In this document: positions 1-6,056 of the stretch, piece by piece | Layout of the letters: every line of letters starts with the position of its first letter | How positions within the stretch are numbered: the first letter of the stretch is position 1 | From: Ruixingdingia sedimenti | GTDB lineage: Bacteria > Pseudomonadota > Alphaproteobacteria > Rhodobacterales > Rhodobacteraceae | DNA length: 9,150 nucleotides | Direction: 5' to 3' | Assembly: GCF_031432425.1 (NCBI RefSeq) | Contig: NZ_JAVKPH010000064.1 | Location: forward strand, 1 to 9,150 | Notes under the pieces: generated by a model | Told to the model about the DNA's origin: nothing | The model's database searches: none | Seen by the model: only the letters and a program-made list of their open reading frames with translations | Translations under genes and position numbers: made by a program

Positions 1-23
1 CCATCACGGAAGTCACAGGATAA
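1..23 (+). CDS. IS transposase, extreme C-terminus (partial)
   Basis: Only the last seven residues are in the window: bases 3-23 read I-T-E-V-T-G followed by TAA, after a partial proline codon. They match the final residues of the transposase at the other end of the window (…P-I-T-E-V-A-G-stop), with one difference in the visible overlap. C-termini of this type (LNGFTALGTPxTE) fit IS5-family transposases as I know them. The reading direction is into the window. Confidence 0.6.
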
Positions 24-789
24 GTCTGTCCGGGGAAAGGGGAACTCCGGCCCTCAGCCGATTTGTGCAACAGAGCCCCTGCCCGATGCCCCATCGCCCG
101 CCATCGCGGGTGAAGATGCGGCGGCTGTTGAGATAGGAGACGATGTTCTTGACGCCCATCTGTCCGGTAGTGCCGTCGCCTTCCAGCGCAAGGCGATAGA
201 TCAGCCGCACCGTGTCGGCGTGGAGCGGGTCGATTTCCAGCTTCTTCTTTGTCTTTGCGCCGCGCTGCTCGGCAGCGACGGTGCGATAGCCGATAGGGGG
301 AAGTGAACCGTTCCAGAAGCCTTGCCGCGCGTTTTCCTTCAAGGCCCGCATGACGTGCTTGGCGTTTTCCTTGGACTGGTATTCATCGAACAACGCCATG
401 ATCTGCCTCATCATGACGTGCATGGGATCATCCCCCATTTCCTGTGTGATCGAAACCAGCTTCACGCCGTTCTTGGCGAGCTTGCGGACATAGAACTCAA
501 GCTCGAAATGGTCGCGGAAGAACCGGCTGAACGAATGGACCACGACAACATCGAAGGGTGCGGGCTTCGACGTTCCCGCCTCGATCATGCGCTGGAACTC
601 GGGGCGGCGGTCGTTGGTCGCCGATGCGCCCGGTTCGATGAAGGTTTCGACCAGTTGCAGGTTGCGGGCCTCGCAATAGGCTTCGCCCTGCCGCTTCTGG
701 TCGGGGATGGAAACATCATGCTCGGCCTGCCGCGCCGTCGAAACGCGCAGGTAAAGGGCGGCGCGCAGGGGGATTGTGGAAGCGGTCAT
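13..789 (-). CDS. Large serine recombinase (integrase/resolvase type), C-terminally truncated by IS
   Basis: This is a site-specific recombinase of the serine family, which would cut and rejoin element and target att sites. The N-terminal resolvase domain (about residues 9-155) carries the nucleophile in A-L-Y-L-R-V-S17-T and a later S-R-F-F-R-D segment. The start of the recombinase (zinc-ribbon-linked) domain follows at about 165-237 (W-N-G-S-L-P-P-I-G-Y). Native sequence ends at residue 237 (Q, bases 79-81). The final 21 residues, to the stop at 13-15, come from the IS, so most of the DNA-binding half is missing. Intact relatives are roughly 500 residues or longer. The ATG at 787-789 has GGAGG at 796-800 and overlaps the toxin stop by 4 bp, so it is translationally coupled to the toxin-antitoxin genes. 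The product is almost certainly non-functional as an integrase. Confidence 0.9.
   Translation of the reverse strand: MTASTIPLRAALYLRVSTARQAEHDVSIPDQKRQGEAYCEARNLQLVETFIEPGASATNDRRPEFQRMIEAGTSKPAPFDVVVVHSFSRFFRDHFELEFYVRKLAKNGVKLVSITQEMGDDPMHVMMRQIMALFDEYQSKENAKHVMRALKENARQGFWNGSLPPIGYRTVAAEQRGAKTKKKLEIDPLHADTVRLIYRLALEGDGTTGQMGVKNIVSYLNSRRIFTRDGGRWGIGQGLCCTNRLRAGVPLSPDRLIL
55..77 (+). repeat. IS terminal inverted repeat, left copy
   Basis: Bases 55-77 are a perfect 23-bp inverted match to 9041-9063. Inside the IS the two copies diverge for about 11 bp and then match again across a G-rich run (33-46 here). They are therefore two isoforms of one IS type, not recent identical duplicates. The 9 bases just inside the left IS (78-86) and just inside the right IS (9032-9040) do not match. 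Confidence 0.8.
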
Positions 790-1247
790 GTCGGGCCTCC
801 TTGTGCGGCAGCCTCGTCAGGCGACAACACGGCGATACCGAATGGCAGGAAATGCTTCGTGTTGCGGGTGACGATGACGAGTTCATGCGCTGCGGCGGTC
901 CCGGCAATCACGGCGTCAGCCATGCCGGGGTCGTGACCGGCCGCAAGCGCCTTCGCTTCCAGCCGCCCGCCGATTGCGGCGGCCTGCGCATCGAAGCCAA
1001 TGATCTTGTCGTCGTATGTGGAGACAAGACCACTGAGCCATGCTTTCAGGCTCGCGGCCTTCGCCGTTGCCCCCTTGTGGTCGAGGAGCGCGATTCCCTT
1101 CTCGATCTCATGAATGGAGACGACCGACAGAAATAGCCGTCCATCGGCGTCCATGCGGTCCAGCCAAGTGAGGAAGTCAGCGGATGCCTCCGACTTCGAC
1201 GGCGCCAGCACGGAGACGACGTTGGTGTCGAGAAGGAAGCCGCTCAA
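786..1247 (-). CDS. vapC: PIN-domain toxin (VapC/FitB-like)
   Basis: This is a type II toxin ribonuclease of the PIN fold, 153 residues. The PIN acidic residues are visible: D7 in L-L-D-T-N near the N-terminus, E47 in S-I-H-E-I-E-K-G, and D111 in G-M-A-D-A-V-I-A. T-R-N-x-x-x-F follows at about 128-133, as in FitB/VapC proteins. It would cleave tRNA or other RNA unless bound by the antitoxin encoded just upstream. Translation probably starts at TTG (1245-1247), because LLDTN must lie next to the N-terminus. That start overlaps the antitoxin stop by 4 bp, and the toxin stop overlaps the recombinase ATG by 4 bp. The toxin is thus in the middle of a coupled three-gene operon. Its RNA target cannot be read from sequence. 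Confidence 0.9.
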   Translation of the reverse strand: MSGFLLDTNVVSVLAPSKSEASADFLTWLDRMDADGRLFLSVVSIHEIEKGIALLDHKGATAKAASLKAWLSGLVSTYDDKIIGFDAQAAAIGGRLEAKALAAGHDPGMADAVIAGTAAAHELVIVTRNTKHFLPFGIAVLSPDEAAAQGGPT

Positions 1248-1492
1248 AGCTCGACATCCCGCGATGGTTTGCGGTTGCGTGGAAACTCTCCACCTGGGAA
1301 CGTCCTGAGATAGCTGACAAGGCCCGGCCGTTTGCGATCGAGCGCCTTGCGCGCGATCTCCGCCGCCTCGACCGAAACCAAGGCCGCAACGGGCTTGCCA
1401 TGACGGGTGATGGTCACGATCTCTCCTTTGACGGCTTCATCAACGAGGCTGGAAAATCCAGCCTTGGCGTCTCTGAGGTTGATGGTCAGCAT
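1244..1492 (-). CDS. Phd/YefM-family antitoxin
   Basis: This 82-residue antitoxin would neutralise the PIN toxin and repress the operon. The N-terminal Phd/YefM fold (residues 1-55) is clear: M-L-T-I-N-L-R-D-A-K-A-G-F-S-S-L-V at the start, then T-I-T-R-H-G-K-P-V-A-A-L-V-S at about 27-40. The C-terminal tail is the part expected to wrap the toxin. The ATG at 1490-1492 has a strong GGAGG (1499-1503) six bases upstream. The gene is first in the antitoxin-toxin-recombinase operon and overlaps the toxin start by 4 bp. A palindrome lies just upstream (1506-1527) and is the likely autoregulatory operator. Confidence 0.92.
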   Translation of the reverse strand: MLTINLRDAKAGFSSLVDEAVKGEIVTITRHGKPVAALVSVEAAEIARKALDRKRPGLVSYLRTFPGGEFPRNRKPSRDVEL

Positions 1493-1560
1493 GTCGCGCC
1501 TCCGTATGTAGCCATATGTGACTACATGTAACCCATTGAAGGGCGAATTTCAACGCCGAT
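1493..1560 (-). promoter_or_regulatory. Promoter and palindromic operator of the toxin-antitoxin/recombinase operon
   Basis: The minus strand shows TTGAAA (1548-1553) and, 17 bases further, TACATG (1525-1530), a reasonable -35 with a weak -10. The arms ATGTAG (1506-1511) and CTACAT (1522-1527) form a perfect 6-bp inverted repeat around a CATATG core (1513-1518). They overlap the -10 and the start region, which is where an antitoxin-toxin complex would bind. GGAGG at 1499-1503 is the ribosome binding site. The palindrome and Shine-Dalgarno are seen directly. Their use is inferred from autoregulation in this family. Confidence 0.5.
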
Positions 1561-1576
1561 TTCGACGCATGGAGCA

Positions 1577-1843
1577 TCAGCCGCCGGGGCCAAAGAGTTC
1601 ATCGAACAGGTCGCCGAACCATCGCTCGAACACCTCGATCTCGGCTTCCGTCACCGGCACGGGATCGGGCCAGTCATCGGTGACGGTCCATGTGCTGAGG
1701 TCATGCTTGGGCGGCCTGCCGGGGAACGGCCACGGATAGCCCAGCAATTCCTCAAGCTGCTCCGACGCCGTGGGCGGTCGTTTGGTGCGTCGGGAACGGG
1801 GTGATGCCTCCGGCTTCTCGTCGTCCCTGCGGTCAATAGTCAT
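1577..1843 (-). CDS. Small hypothetical protein downstream of the AlpA-like regulator
   Basis: I do not recognise a domain in this 88-residue protein. The first 25 residues are highly charged and basic (R-R-D-D, R-S-R-R-T-K-R). The centre holds a proline- and aromatic-rich run (Y-P-W-P-F-P-G-R-P-P), and the C-terminus is acidic and hydrophobic (F-E-R-W-F-G-D-L-F-D-E-L-F). There are no membrane segments or cysteines. Its ATG (1841-1843) lies within the last codons of the AlpA-like gene, an 11-bp overlap (1833-1843), so the two are co-transcribed and probably coupled. The basic N-terminus and acidic end suggest a nucleic-acid or protein adaptor, but that is a guess. Its position between an AlpA-like gene and a toxin-antitoxin operon suggests an element-maintenance role. 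Confidence 0.65.
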   Translation of the reverse strand: MTIDRRDDEKPEASPRSRRTKRPPTASEQLEELLGYPWPFPGRPPKHDLSTWTVTDDWPDPVPVTEAEIEVFERWFGDLFDELFGPGG

Positions 1844-2060
1844 TGAGGAAGTCGAACTCGTTGCGCGAACGCGGCTGCCATCCGGCGGGGTTTGCGACCC
1901 AGCGGTCGATGTCGGATTCCTTCCATCCCGCGCCGTTGGTGCTGATCTTGATCTGGGGCGGGAACGTGCCCTCGGCGATCTTGCGGTAGATGGTGGACCG
2001 GGACAGGCCGGTGCGGGCGAGAACGGTCTTGAGGCGGACGATACGATCTGGTTGACGCAT
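1833..2060 (-). CDS. AlpA-family helix-turn-helix transcriptional regulator
   Basis: This 75-residue winged-helix/MerR-like DNA-binding protein is of the AlpA (phage regulatory/excisionase-like) family. The N-terminus R-L-K-T-V-L-A-R-T-G-L-S-R-S-T-I-Y-R-K-I (about 9-28) is the helix-turn-helix. It is followed by the typical G-T-F-P-P-Q-I-K-I-S (about 31-40) and W-K-E-S-D-I-D-R-W-V (about 46-55). Family members act as activators or as recombination directionality factors on integrative elements, so it could control excision with the truncated serine recombinase or regulate the tra genes. The ATG at 2058-2060 is preceded by AGAAGG about 10 bases upstream. It overlaps the next small gene by 11 bp. 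Confidence 0.85.
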   Translation of the reverse strand: MRQPDRIVRLKTVLARTGLSRSTIYRKIAEGTFPPQIKISTNGAGWKESDIDRWVANPAGWQPRSRNEFDFLNDY

Positions 2061-2187
2061 GGCTGTATTGCCTTCTGCTGGTTGTTTCTGAGACCAAACA
2101 GAAGAAGGAATTATCGTTGTGCAATAGATATTTAGCCGCCGTAGTAGTGTGGCGTAGAAACGGCGGTAAATAGGATGATTCTACGTC
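2061..2187. other. traA-alpA gap with an imperfect inverted repeat (hairpin at 2131-2169)
   Basis: CCGCCGT (2136-2142) and ACGGCGG (2160-2166) are perfect 7-bp arms with a 17-base loop. Flanking TTTA and TAAA extend the stem to 11 pairs with a single bulged G (2135). It starts about 20 bases after the traA stop codon, so it may end traA transcription, although no T-run follows. It also sits upstream of the AlpA-like gene and could be a regulator-binding or recombination site. The rest of the gap is A/T-richer (2101-2134) and probably holds the alpA promoter, but I cannot assign boxes with confidence. Confidence 0.45.
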
Positions 2188-5157
2188 CTACAATCCGATG
2201 CTCCTTCCCCTGCCGAGGCCGTGACTGAGGGCGAGTTGCCGACCAAGCCTCATCCCTGAGTCGAAATCCATGCTGATGCCGAGTTGCTTCTTGCGGCCTT
2301 CGAGCAGGGATTCCATCTGCGGATCGCGTTCGAGGCCCGCGACCATGTTGCCCATCTCGGCGCGTGCGGACCTGTAGCCGGAATAGTCGCCCGCCGCATA
2401 CTGGCGCTCGCCGGTCTGCTTGAGTTCCCGAAAGCGTTCCACGAAACGATCCGCGCGGCGCTCCGGGCTGGTGCGAATCTCGGTTTCGAGCTGGAGGGCG
2501 CGAATGGCGCGATTGACCTTGCCCGATCCCGCCTCATGGGCAAGGCTCTCATCCTTGGCATAGGCCGCTTCCGCGTCCTGCCAGCCAAAGGGGCGCACCC
2601 CATCGAACGCCTTACGGGAATCGACCAGTTCATCCCATTGCGCTGGACTTGCCTTGCTCCCGGCATCCTCGGCGTTGAAGACCTGGCCAACGGCATGGGC
2701 ATGACGGATGAGCGCCATTCTGCGGGCGTGGCGCAAGGCATCCTCCGAATCTATTCCGGCGTCCCGCGCCACCGCCTCGATCTCCTGCTTTATCCCCCTG
2801 CCGGTCGTCTCTCTTTCCGGCCCTTCTGCACCGTCACGGAGTTCGCGCACGCTGAAGATGATGTCGCCGATCCGGTCAACGGCATTGCTCGGCACACGTA
2901 TCTGTTCAACAGCGGCATCACGGGCATGGGCGGTAATGCCGCGCCGTTCTGCGTAGCTCTGCGCCGGTTCGTAATCGGTCGCCATGTCCTTGGCCCGGTC
3001 GCGCGACAGAGTGTTGATGAGCTTGTCCTGACCGGCGAAGTCGTCGCTGCCATAATGCAGGTCCATGCCGTCGCGGTGGCGCGACAGAGCGACATAGCTG
3101 CCGTGGGCGTCCATGCCGGGCGTTGCCAGCACATGCGTCCGGTCCACGGTCATGCCCTGCGCCTTGTGGATAGTCGCGGCATAGCCGTGGTCGATGCGGT
3201 CATAATCCTTCAGGTCGAAGGCAATGGAGCGGCCATCGTCGGTCTGCACCGTCATGCTCTGCGCGCTGACCTGTTCAATGGTCCCCAACGTGCCGTTCTT
3301 CACGCCAAGGCTGCGTTCGTTTTGAAGGAACATGACGCGATCCCCGGCAGAAAAGCTGCGGTCGCCGCGCTCGACTGTGACGCGCACGTCCTCGCCAAGA
3401 TCGCCCGCGTGCCGCATCCTGTCGCGGGCGGCCTCGTTGAGTTCCCGCACCTCGGCATTGGTATGGGTGAGGATGATACGACTGGCATCCGGCGAAGCCT
3501 GCCGGTCGCGGTCCCAGCGGTCGATCAGCTCGTCGCGCGCCTGCTCGCGGGATGCGGCCTCATGCACCATGTCGTGCGCATCATAGGTATGGATCGCATT
3601 GCCGGTTCTGCCGGTTGCCAGATCGCGGGTGGCGTCCCTCTGCCAGTCCTCGCGCTGGCGGCGCACCTCATGAATCTCGACACCGCCGTGACGGTCATGG
3701 ATCGAACGGAACGCCGCGCCCGCTTCTATGGATTGCAACTGCTGCGGGTCGCCGACCAGCACGACCTTTGCACCGGCTGCCTGCGCATGGGACAATACGC
3801 GCTCCAACTGCCGCGTGCCGACCATGCCAGCCTCGTCGATGACAAGCACATCGCGGGCGGTCAGCATGTCGCGGCCCTGCTTCCAGCCGTGTTCCATGCT
3901 GGCGATGGTGCGGGACGCGATGCCCGATCCGCTCTCCAGATTCTCGGCAGCGATGCCGGACAGGGCAACGCCGCGAACCTCGTAGCCTGACGCCTCCCAA
4001 GCCTCGCGCGCCACGCCGAGCATGGCGCTCTTTCCGGTCCCGGCATAGCCGACGACAATGCCAAGATCGCGCCCGTCTGTGACATGCGAAAGCGCGTCGG
4101 TCTGCTCGCCGGAAAGGACAAGGCCGCGCTGTTCGGCGCGCGCAAGTGCTGCCTCTCTATCGGCTTCGTTCACCTCATGGCGCTCGCGCTCCGCCATCAT
4201 CTCGGCCGCGCGGTGCAACCGCTGTTCGGTCTCGATCATGTCGCGGGTGGTGAACCGATCCTCGCCGCGTCCGTCTTGTCCAAGCTCGACCAGATCGGGC
4301 GCGTTGCGCATCGCGCCCATCACCTCGTTGAACTGCTCGATCCCGTCGCTGTGCCGGTGCGCAAACATCGCCATGTCGCGCCGTGTGAAGGTCGATTGCT
4401 GATGCGTGATCGCGTCCAGCGCAACCGATGGATCGGCGATGATCCGCGCGCCGTTGTTCCGCGCGATCTCGCGGTGCATGTCGGCGCGGTCTGCGGCTTC
4501 AATCCCTTCGCCCTCGATCCGCTGCGCCGGTGCGCCGATCTGGCTTTGTGGCTCAAGCCCGATGCCCTGCGCCTCAAGGCTGCGATGGTCGATGCGCGCG
4601 TCAATGTCGAGTTCTGCCAGCCGCTCGTTGACATGCTCGGCCCAGCGTTCGCGCCACCGCTCCACCATCTCGGTGCGGTTCCAATCCCGCACCTTCGGGC
4701 CGAACCCGTTCTCGTCCACGCTGCGCATGGTGAGCATGACATGGGCATGGGGTTTCGGCATCCCGTCCTCGCCGATGTCCCAATGCACATTCAGATCGGC
4801 GATCATGCCCTGATCGACAAATTCGGCTTGGACGAAGTCGCGCGCCAGTTCGATGCCCTGCGCCTGCGTCATCTCGCGCGGAATGGAAAACTCCACCTCG
4901 CGGGCAAGCTGCGCGTCCTTCCTGACCTCGAACGCCTCTACATCGTTCCAGAGCCGTTCGCGGTCGCTAAGATGCTCGGGCGCACCATCCGGCAGCATGA
5001 CCTCGGAATGGACGACGCCGCGCTTGCTGGAAAAGTCCTGCACGCGGTCGATACGCTGGTCGCGCATCCGCGAAGCCGAACGGTAGGCGGCGGATGCCAC
5101 CGCGCTGCTTCCGGCCTTGCGGCCGATGACCTTGACGTGAAGATGATAGATCGCCAT
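2188..5157 (-). CDS. traA: Ti-type conjugative relaxase/helicase TraA (MOBQ)
   Basis: This bifunctional transfer protein nicks oriT, stays bound to the 5' end, and unwinds the transferred strand. The 989-residue form starts at ATG 5155-5157 (M-A-I-Y-H-L-H-V-K-V-I-G-R), the conserved start of this family. The relaxase domain (about 1-230) has A-S-A-A-Y25-R, the likely catalytic tyrosine, and the metal-binding P-H137-A-H139-V-M-L motif with H125 before it. The RecD/TraI-like helicase has Walker A G370-Y-A-G-T-G-K-S377, Walker B I-D441-E-A-G, V-G-D-P-Q-Q-L at about 468-474, and the late motifs A-T-I-H-K-A-Q-G (about 661-668) and Y-V-A-L-S-R (about 688-693). All look intact. Ti TraA is about 1100 residues, so this is slightly short at the C-terminus. 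It diverges from traC across oriT, as on Ti plasmids. I see no strong Shine-Dalgarno. An in-frame extension to 5292 would run through oriT and is unlikely. Confidence 0.95.
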   Translation of the reverse strand: MAIYHLHVKVIGRKAGSSAVASAAYRSASRMRDQRIDRVQDFSSKRGVVHSEVMLPDGAPEHLSDRERLWNDVEAFEVRKDAQLAREVEFSIPREMTQAQGIELARDFVQAEFVDQGMIADLNVHWDIGEDGMPKPHAHVMLTMRSVDENGFGPKVRDWNRTEMVERWRERWAEHVNERLAELDIDARIDHRSLEAQGIGLEPQSQIGAPAQRIEGEGIEAADRADMHREIARNNGARIIADPSVALDAITHQQSTFTRRDMAMFAHRHSDGIEQFNEVMGAMRNAPDLVELGQDGRGEDRFTTRDMIETEQRLHRAAEMMAERERHEVNEADREAALARAEQRGLVLSGEQTDALSHVTDGRDLGIVVGYAGTGKSAMLGVAREAWEASGYEVRGVALSGIAAENLESGSGIASRTIASMEHGWKQGRDMLTARDVLVIDEAGMVGTRQLERVLSHAQAAGAKVVLVGDPQQLQSIEAGAAFRSIHDRHGGVEIHEVRRQREDWQRDATRDLATGRTGNAIHTYDAHDMVHEAASREQARDELIDRWDRDRQASPDASRIILTHTNAEVRELNEAARDRMRHAGDLGEDVRVTVERGDRSFSAGDRVMFLQNERSLGVKNGTLGTIEQVSAQSMTVQTDDGRSIAFDLKDYDRIDHGYAATIHKAQGMTVDRTHVLATPGMDAHGSYVALSRHRDGMDLHYGSDDFAGQDKLINTLSRDRAKDMATDYEPAQSYAERRGITAHARDAAVEQIRVPSNAVDRIGDIIFSVRELRDGAEGPERETTGRGIKQEIEAVARDAGIDSEDALRHARRMALIRHAHAVGQVFNAEDAGSKASPAQWDELVDSRKAFDGVRPFGWQDAEAAYAKDESLAHEAGSGKVNRAIRALQLETEIRTSPERRADRFVERFRELKQTGERQYAAGDYSGYRSARAEMGNMVAGLERDPQMESLLEGRKKQLGISMDFDSGMRLGRQLALSHGLGRGRSIGL

Positions 5158-5180
5158 CGCGATCAAGCATTGCCACGGCC

Positions 5181-5262
5181 AAGCGCACGTCGGAACGACG
5201 TATAAGCGCGCCCTCCCTCGAAAAAATCTCGGGATGGACCGGCCCGTGCCAGACCGTCCCGG
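5181..5262 (+). other. oriT: Origin of transfer (oriT) with RSF1010/Ti-type nic region
   Basis: The traA-traC gap (5158-5328) contains GACGTATAAGCGCGCCCTCC (5197-5216). Its core TAAGCGCGCCCTCC differs from the RSF1010 nic core as I remember it (TAAGTGCGCCCTCC) by one base. The GACGTATAA…GCGCCCT pattern matches the Ti-plasmid oriT core. Immediately upstream is a perfect hairpin, ACGTC (5187-5191) and GACGT (5197-5201) around a 5-base loop. Such a hairpin next to nic is the usual relaxase recognition layout. The cut is expected within GCGCCCT (about 5207-5213), on the strand shown. A second stem, CGGGATGG (5230-5237) and CCGTCCCG (5254-5261) with one G:T pair, lies just beyond and may be part of oriT or an operator for tra expression. 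Confidence 0.82.
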
Positions 5263-5318
5263 CAACATTACTGCGTTTCGCTGTCCGCGCAACTATCATC
5301 GCTCCATCAACAGCTTAT

Positions 5319-5322
5319 GGAG
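5319..5322 (+). promoter_or_regulatory. Ribosome binding site deciding the traC start
   Basis: GGAG lies six bases before the ATG at 5329. Four ATG codons are in frame (5317, 5323, 5326, 5329). Only the last has a well-spaced Shine-Dalgarno, and it gives the conserved N-terminus M-R-K-P-R-D-Y-D. Confidence 0.6.
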
Positions 5323-5328
5323 ATGATG

Positions 5329-5655
5329 ATGCGCAAACCACGGGACTATGACGCGGAACTGAAGGCGCTGGAAGACAAGGCGCGCGAACTGAAAACACGC
5401 AAGGTGCAGCAACTGGGCGAGTTGGTAATTGCCACCGGGGCGGACGGCCTCACCCCCGACGAGTTGGCCGGTGCGCTAATCGTGCTGGTGGAAACCAAGG
5501 ATACCGGAAAGCGAGAGGCTTGGGCGAAGCGCGGCGCGGCGTTCTTTCAAGGGAAATCACGGCGATCTGCATCAGCGCCTGACCGCGACGCTGGCGGCGC
5601 TCCGGCGCAACCGGGCGGCGCGCAACCGGCATCGGGCGGCGCGGGCGCGGCATGA
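5329..5655 (+). CDS. traC: Conjugal transfer protein TraC-like (oriT-processing accessory)
   Basis: This 108-residue accessory protein of the Ti-type DNA-processing system is thought to assist TraA at oriT. The N-terminus (about 1-32) is charged and helical with a likely coiled coil (D-A-E-L-K-A-L-E-D-K-A-R-E-L-K-T-R-K). It is followed by Q-L-G-E-L-V-I-A-T-G-A-D and an alanine/leucine helix, then W-A-K-R-G-A-A-F-F (about 66-74). The last 25 or so residues are a low-complexity Gly/Ala/Pro tail containing a 10-bp direct repeat (5605-5614 and 5620-5629). It is divergent from traA with oriT between and is followed by traD after one base. Sphingomonad databases sometimes label this family TraD, so the gene letter is less sure than the role. 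Confidence 0.8.
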   Translation: MRKPRDYDAELKALEDKARELKTRKVQQLGELVIATGADGLTPDELAGALIVLVETKDTGKREAWAKRGAAFFQGKSRRSASAPDRDAGGAPAQPGGAQPASGGAGAA

Positions 5656-5656
5656 C

Positions 5657-5923
5657 ATGCGCATATGGCAGGTCGAGCGCCGCAAGCGCACGCGGCATCT
5701 GATCCAACTCGGCGGCCTCGTCGTCAAGGCGGGCATCGTGGACCTGACCGGCGATGATCGCACCATGATCTACGGGGCAATGATCTGGATGGCCGACAAA
5801 CTCAACAGCGAGGACGGCGAACGGGCGCGGGAACTGTGGGCCGGAAAGGGGAAAGAGGCGTTCGCAGCCGAACAGGAAACAACAACGCCGACGACAGCAC
5901 ACCCGCAGCAGGATCGGGCGTGA
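5657..5923 (+). CDS. traD: Conjugal transfer protein TraD-like
   Basis: This 88-residue protein belongs to the small TraD family of Ti-type DNA-processing genes. The recognisable block is E-R-R-K-R-T-R-H-L-I-Q-L-G-G-L-V-V-K-A-G (about 7-26), basic then hydrophobic, followed by a helical middle with A-M-I-W-M-A-D-K-L. The tail is polar and Thr/Pro/Gln-rich. Its role in transfer is auxiliary and its biochemistry is poorly defined. It starts one base after the traC stop, so the two form an operon. On Ti plasmids the coupling-protein gene traG follows traD. Here traG is absent and the next gene is convergent, which points to a mobilisable rather than self-transmissible element. Confidence 0.82.
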   Translation: MRIWQVERRKRTRHLIQLGGLVVKAGIVDLTGDDRTMIYGAMIWMADKLNSEDGERARELWAGKGKEAFAAEQETTTPTTAHPQQDRA

Positions 5924-5929
5924 CCGATA

Positions 5930-5991
5930 GCGGGCGGCGCGGAGACCCAACATATCGCAGCGCCGCCCGCCATCGCGCGGCAACGCCGCGC
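5930..5991. terminator. Two GC-rich hairpins between convergent traD and the cargo operon
   Basis: GCGGGCGGCGC (5930-5940) and GCGCCGCCCGC (5960-5970) are perfect 11-bp arms with a 19-base loop, starting 7 bases after the traD stop. GCGCGGC (5975-5981) and GCCGCGC (5985-5991) form a compact 7-bp stem with an AAC loop. Being symmetric, both could act on transcripts from either side, which suits a convergent junction. Neither is followed by a T-run, so intrinsic termination is plausible but unproven. I see no gene in the rest of the gap (5992-6056). Confidence 0.5.
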
Positions 5992-6056
5992 CCAAACGGC
6001 GCAGAATCATCGTTTCGCTACTGTCTCTGAACACGCCGGAAAGCGGAGGGAAAGCT

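Larger units (their letters stand above)
1..77 (+). mobile_element. Right (3') end of a partial insertion sequence, probably IS5 family
   Basis: This is the terminal stretch of an IS whose body lies to the left of the window. The outer end (58-77) reads ccgatttgtgcaacagagcc. Its reverse complement resembles the IS903-group ends of the IS5 family as I remember them (GGCTCTGTTGCACAAATC here against GGCTTTGTTGAATAAATC). A transposase reading frame stops at 21-23, about 55 bp from the IS tip. The same end occurs inverted at 9041-9150. The IS border at 77 falls inside the serine recombinase gene, so this copy inserted into or recombined with that gene. The family assignment is tentative; that it is an IS end is well supported by the second copy and by the abrupt loss of recombinase homology. 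Confidence 0.8.

Noticed and set aside
2284..3990. Long plus-strand open frame (568 codons) antisense to traA
   Set aside because: It lies wholly opposite an intact, motif-complete TraA. High G+C makes long antisense frames common, and the translation has no recognisable domain.
4084..5205. Plus-strand open frame of 373 codons antisense to the traA start and oriT
   Set aside because: It runs through the relaxase domain and the oriT core and shows no family pattern; it is a shadow of traA.
5158..5292. 45-residue N-terminal extension of TraA to an upstream ATG
   Set aside because: It would translate across the oriT nic region, is Arg/Trp/Cys-rich without family match, and the conserved relaxase start is the ATG at 5155-5157.
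5605..5629. 10-bp direct repeat in the traC tail as a possible iteron or recombination site
   Set aside because: Only two copies, inside a low-complexity Gly/Ala/Pro coding tail, which explains it.
5555..5656. Open frame upstream of traD in the same phase, overlapping the traC tail
   Set aside because: The translation is a run of Arg/Ala/His typical of a GC-rich shadow frame. TraD homologues begin near the ATG at 5657, one base after the traC stop.
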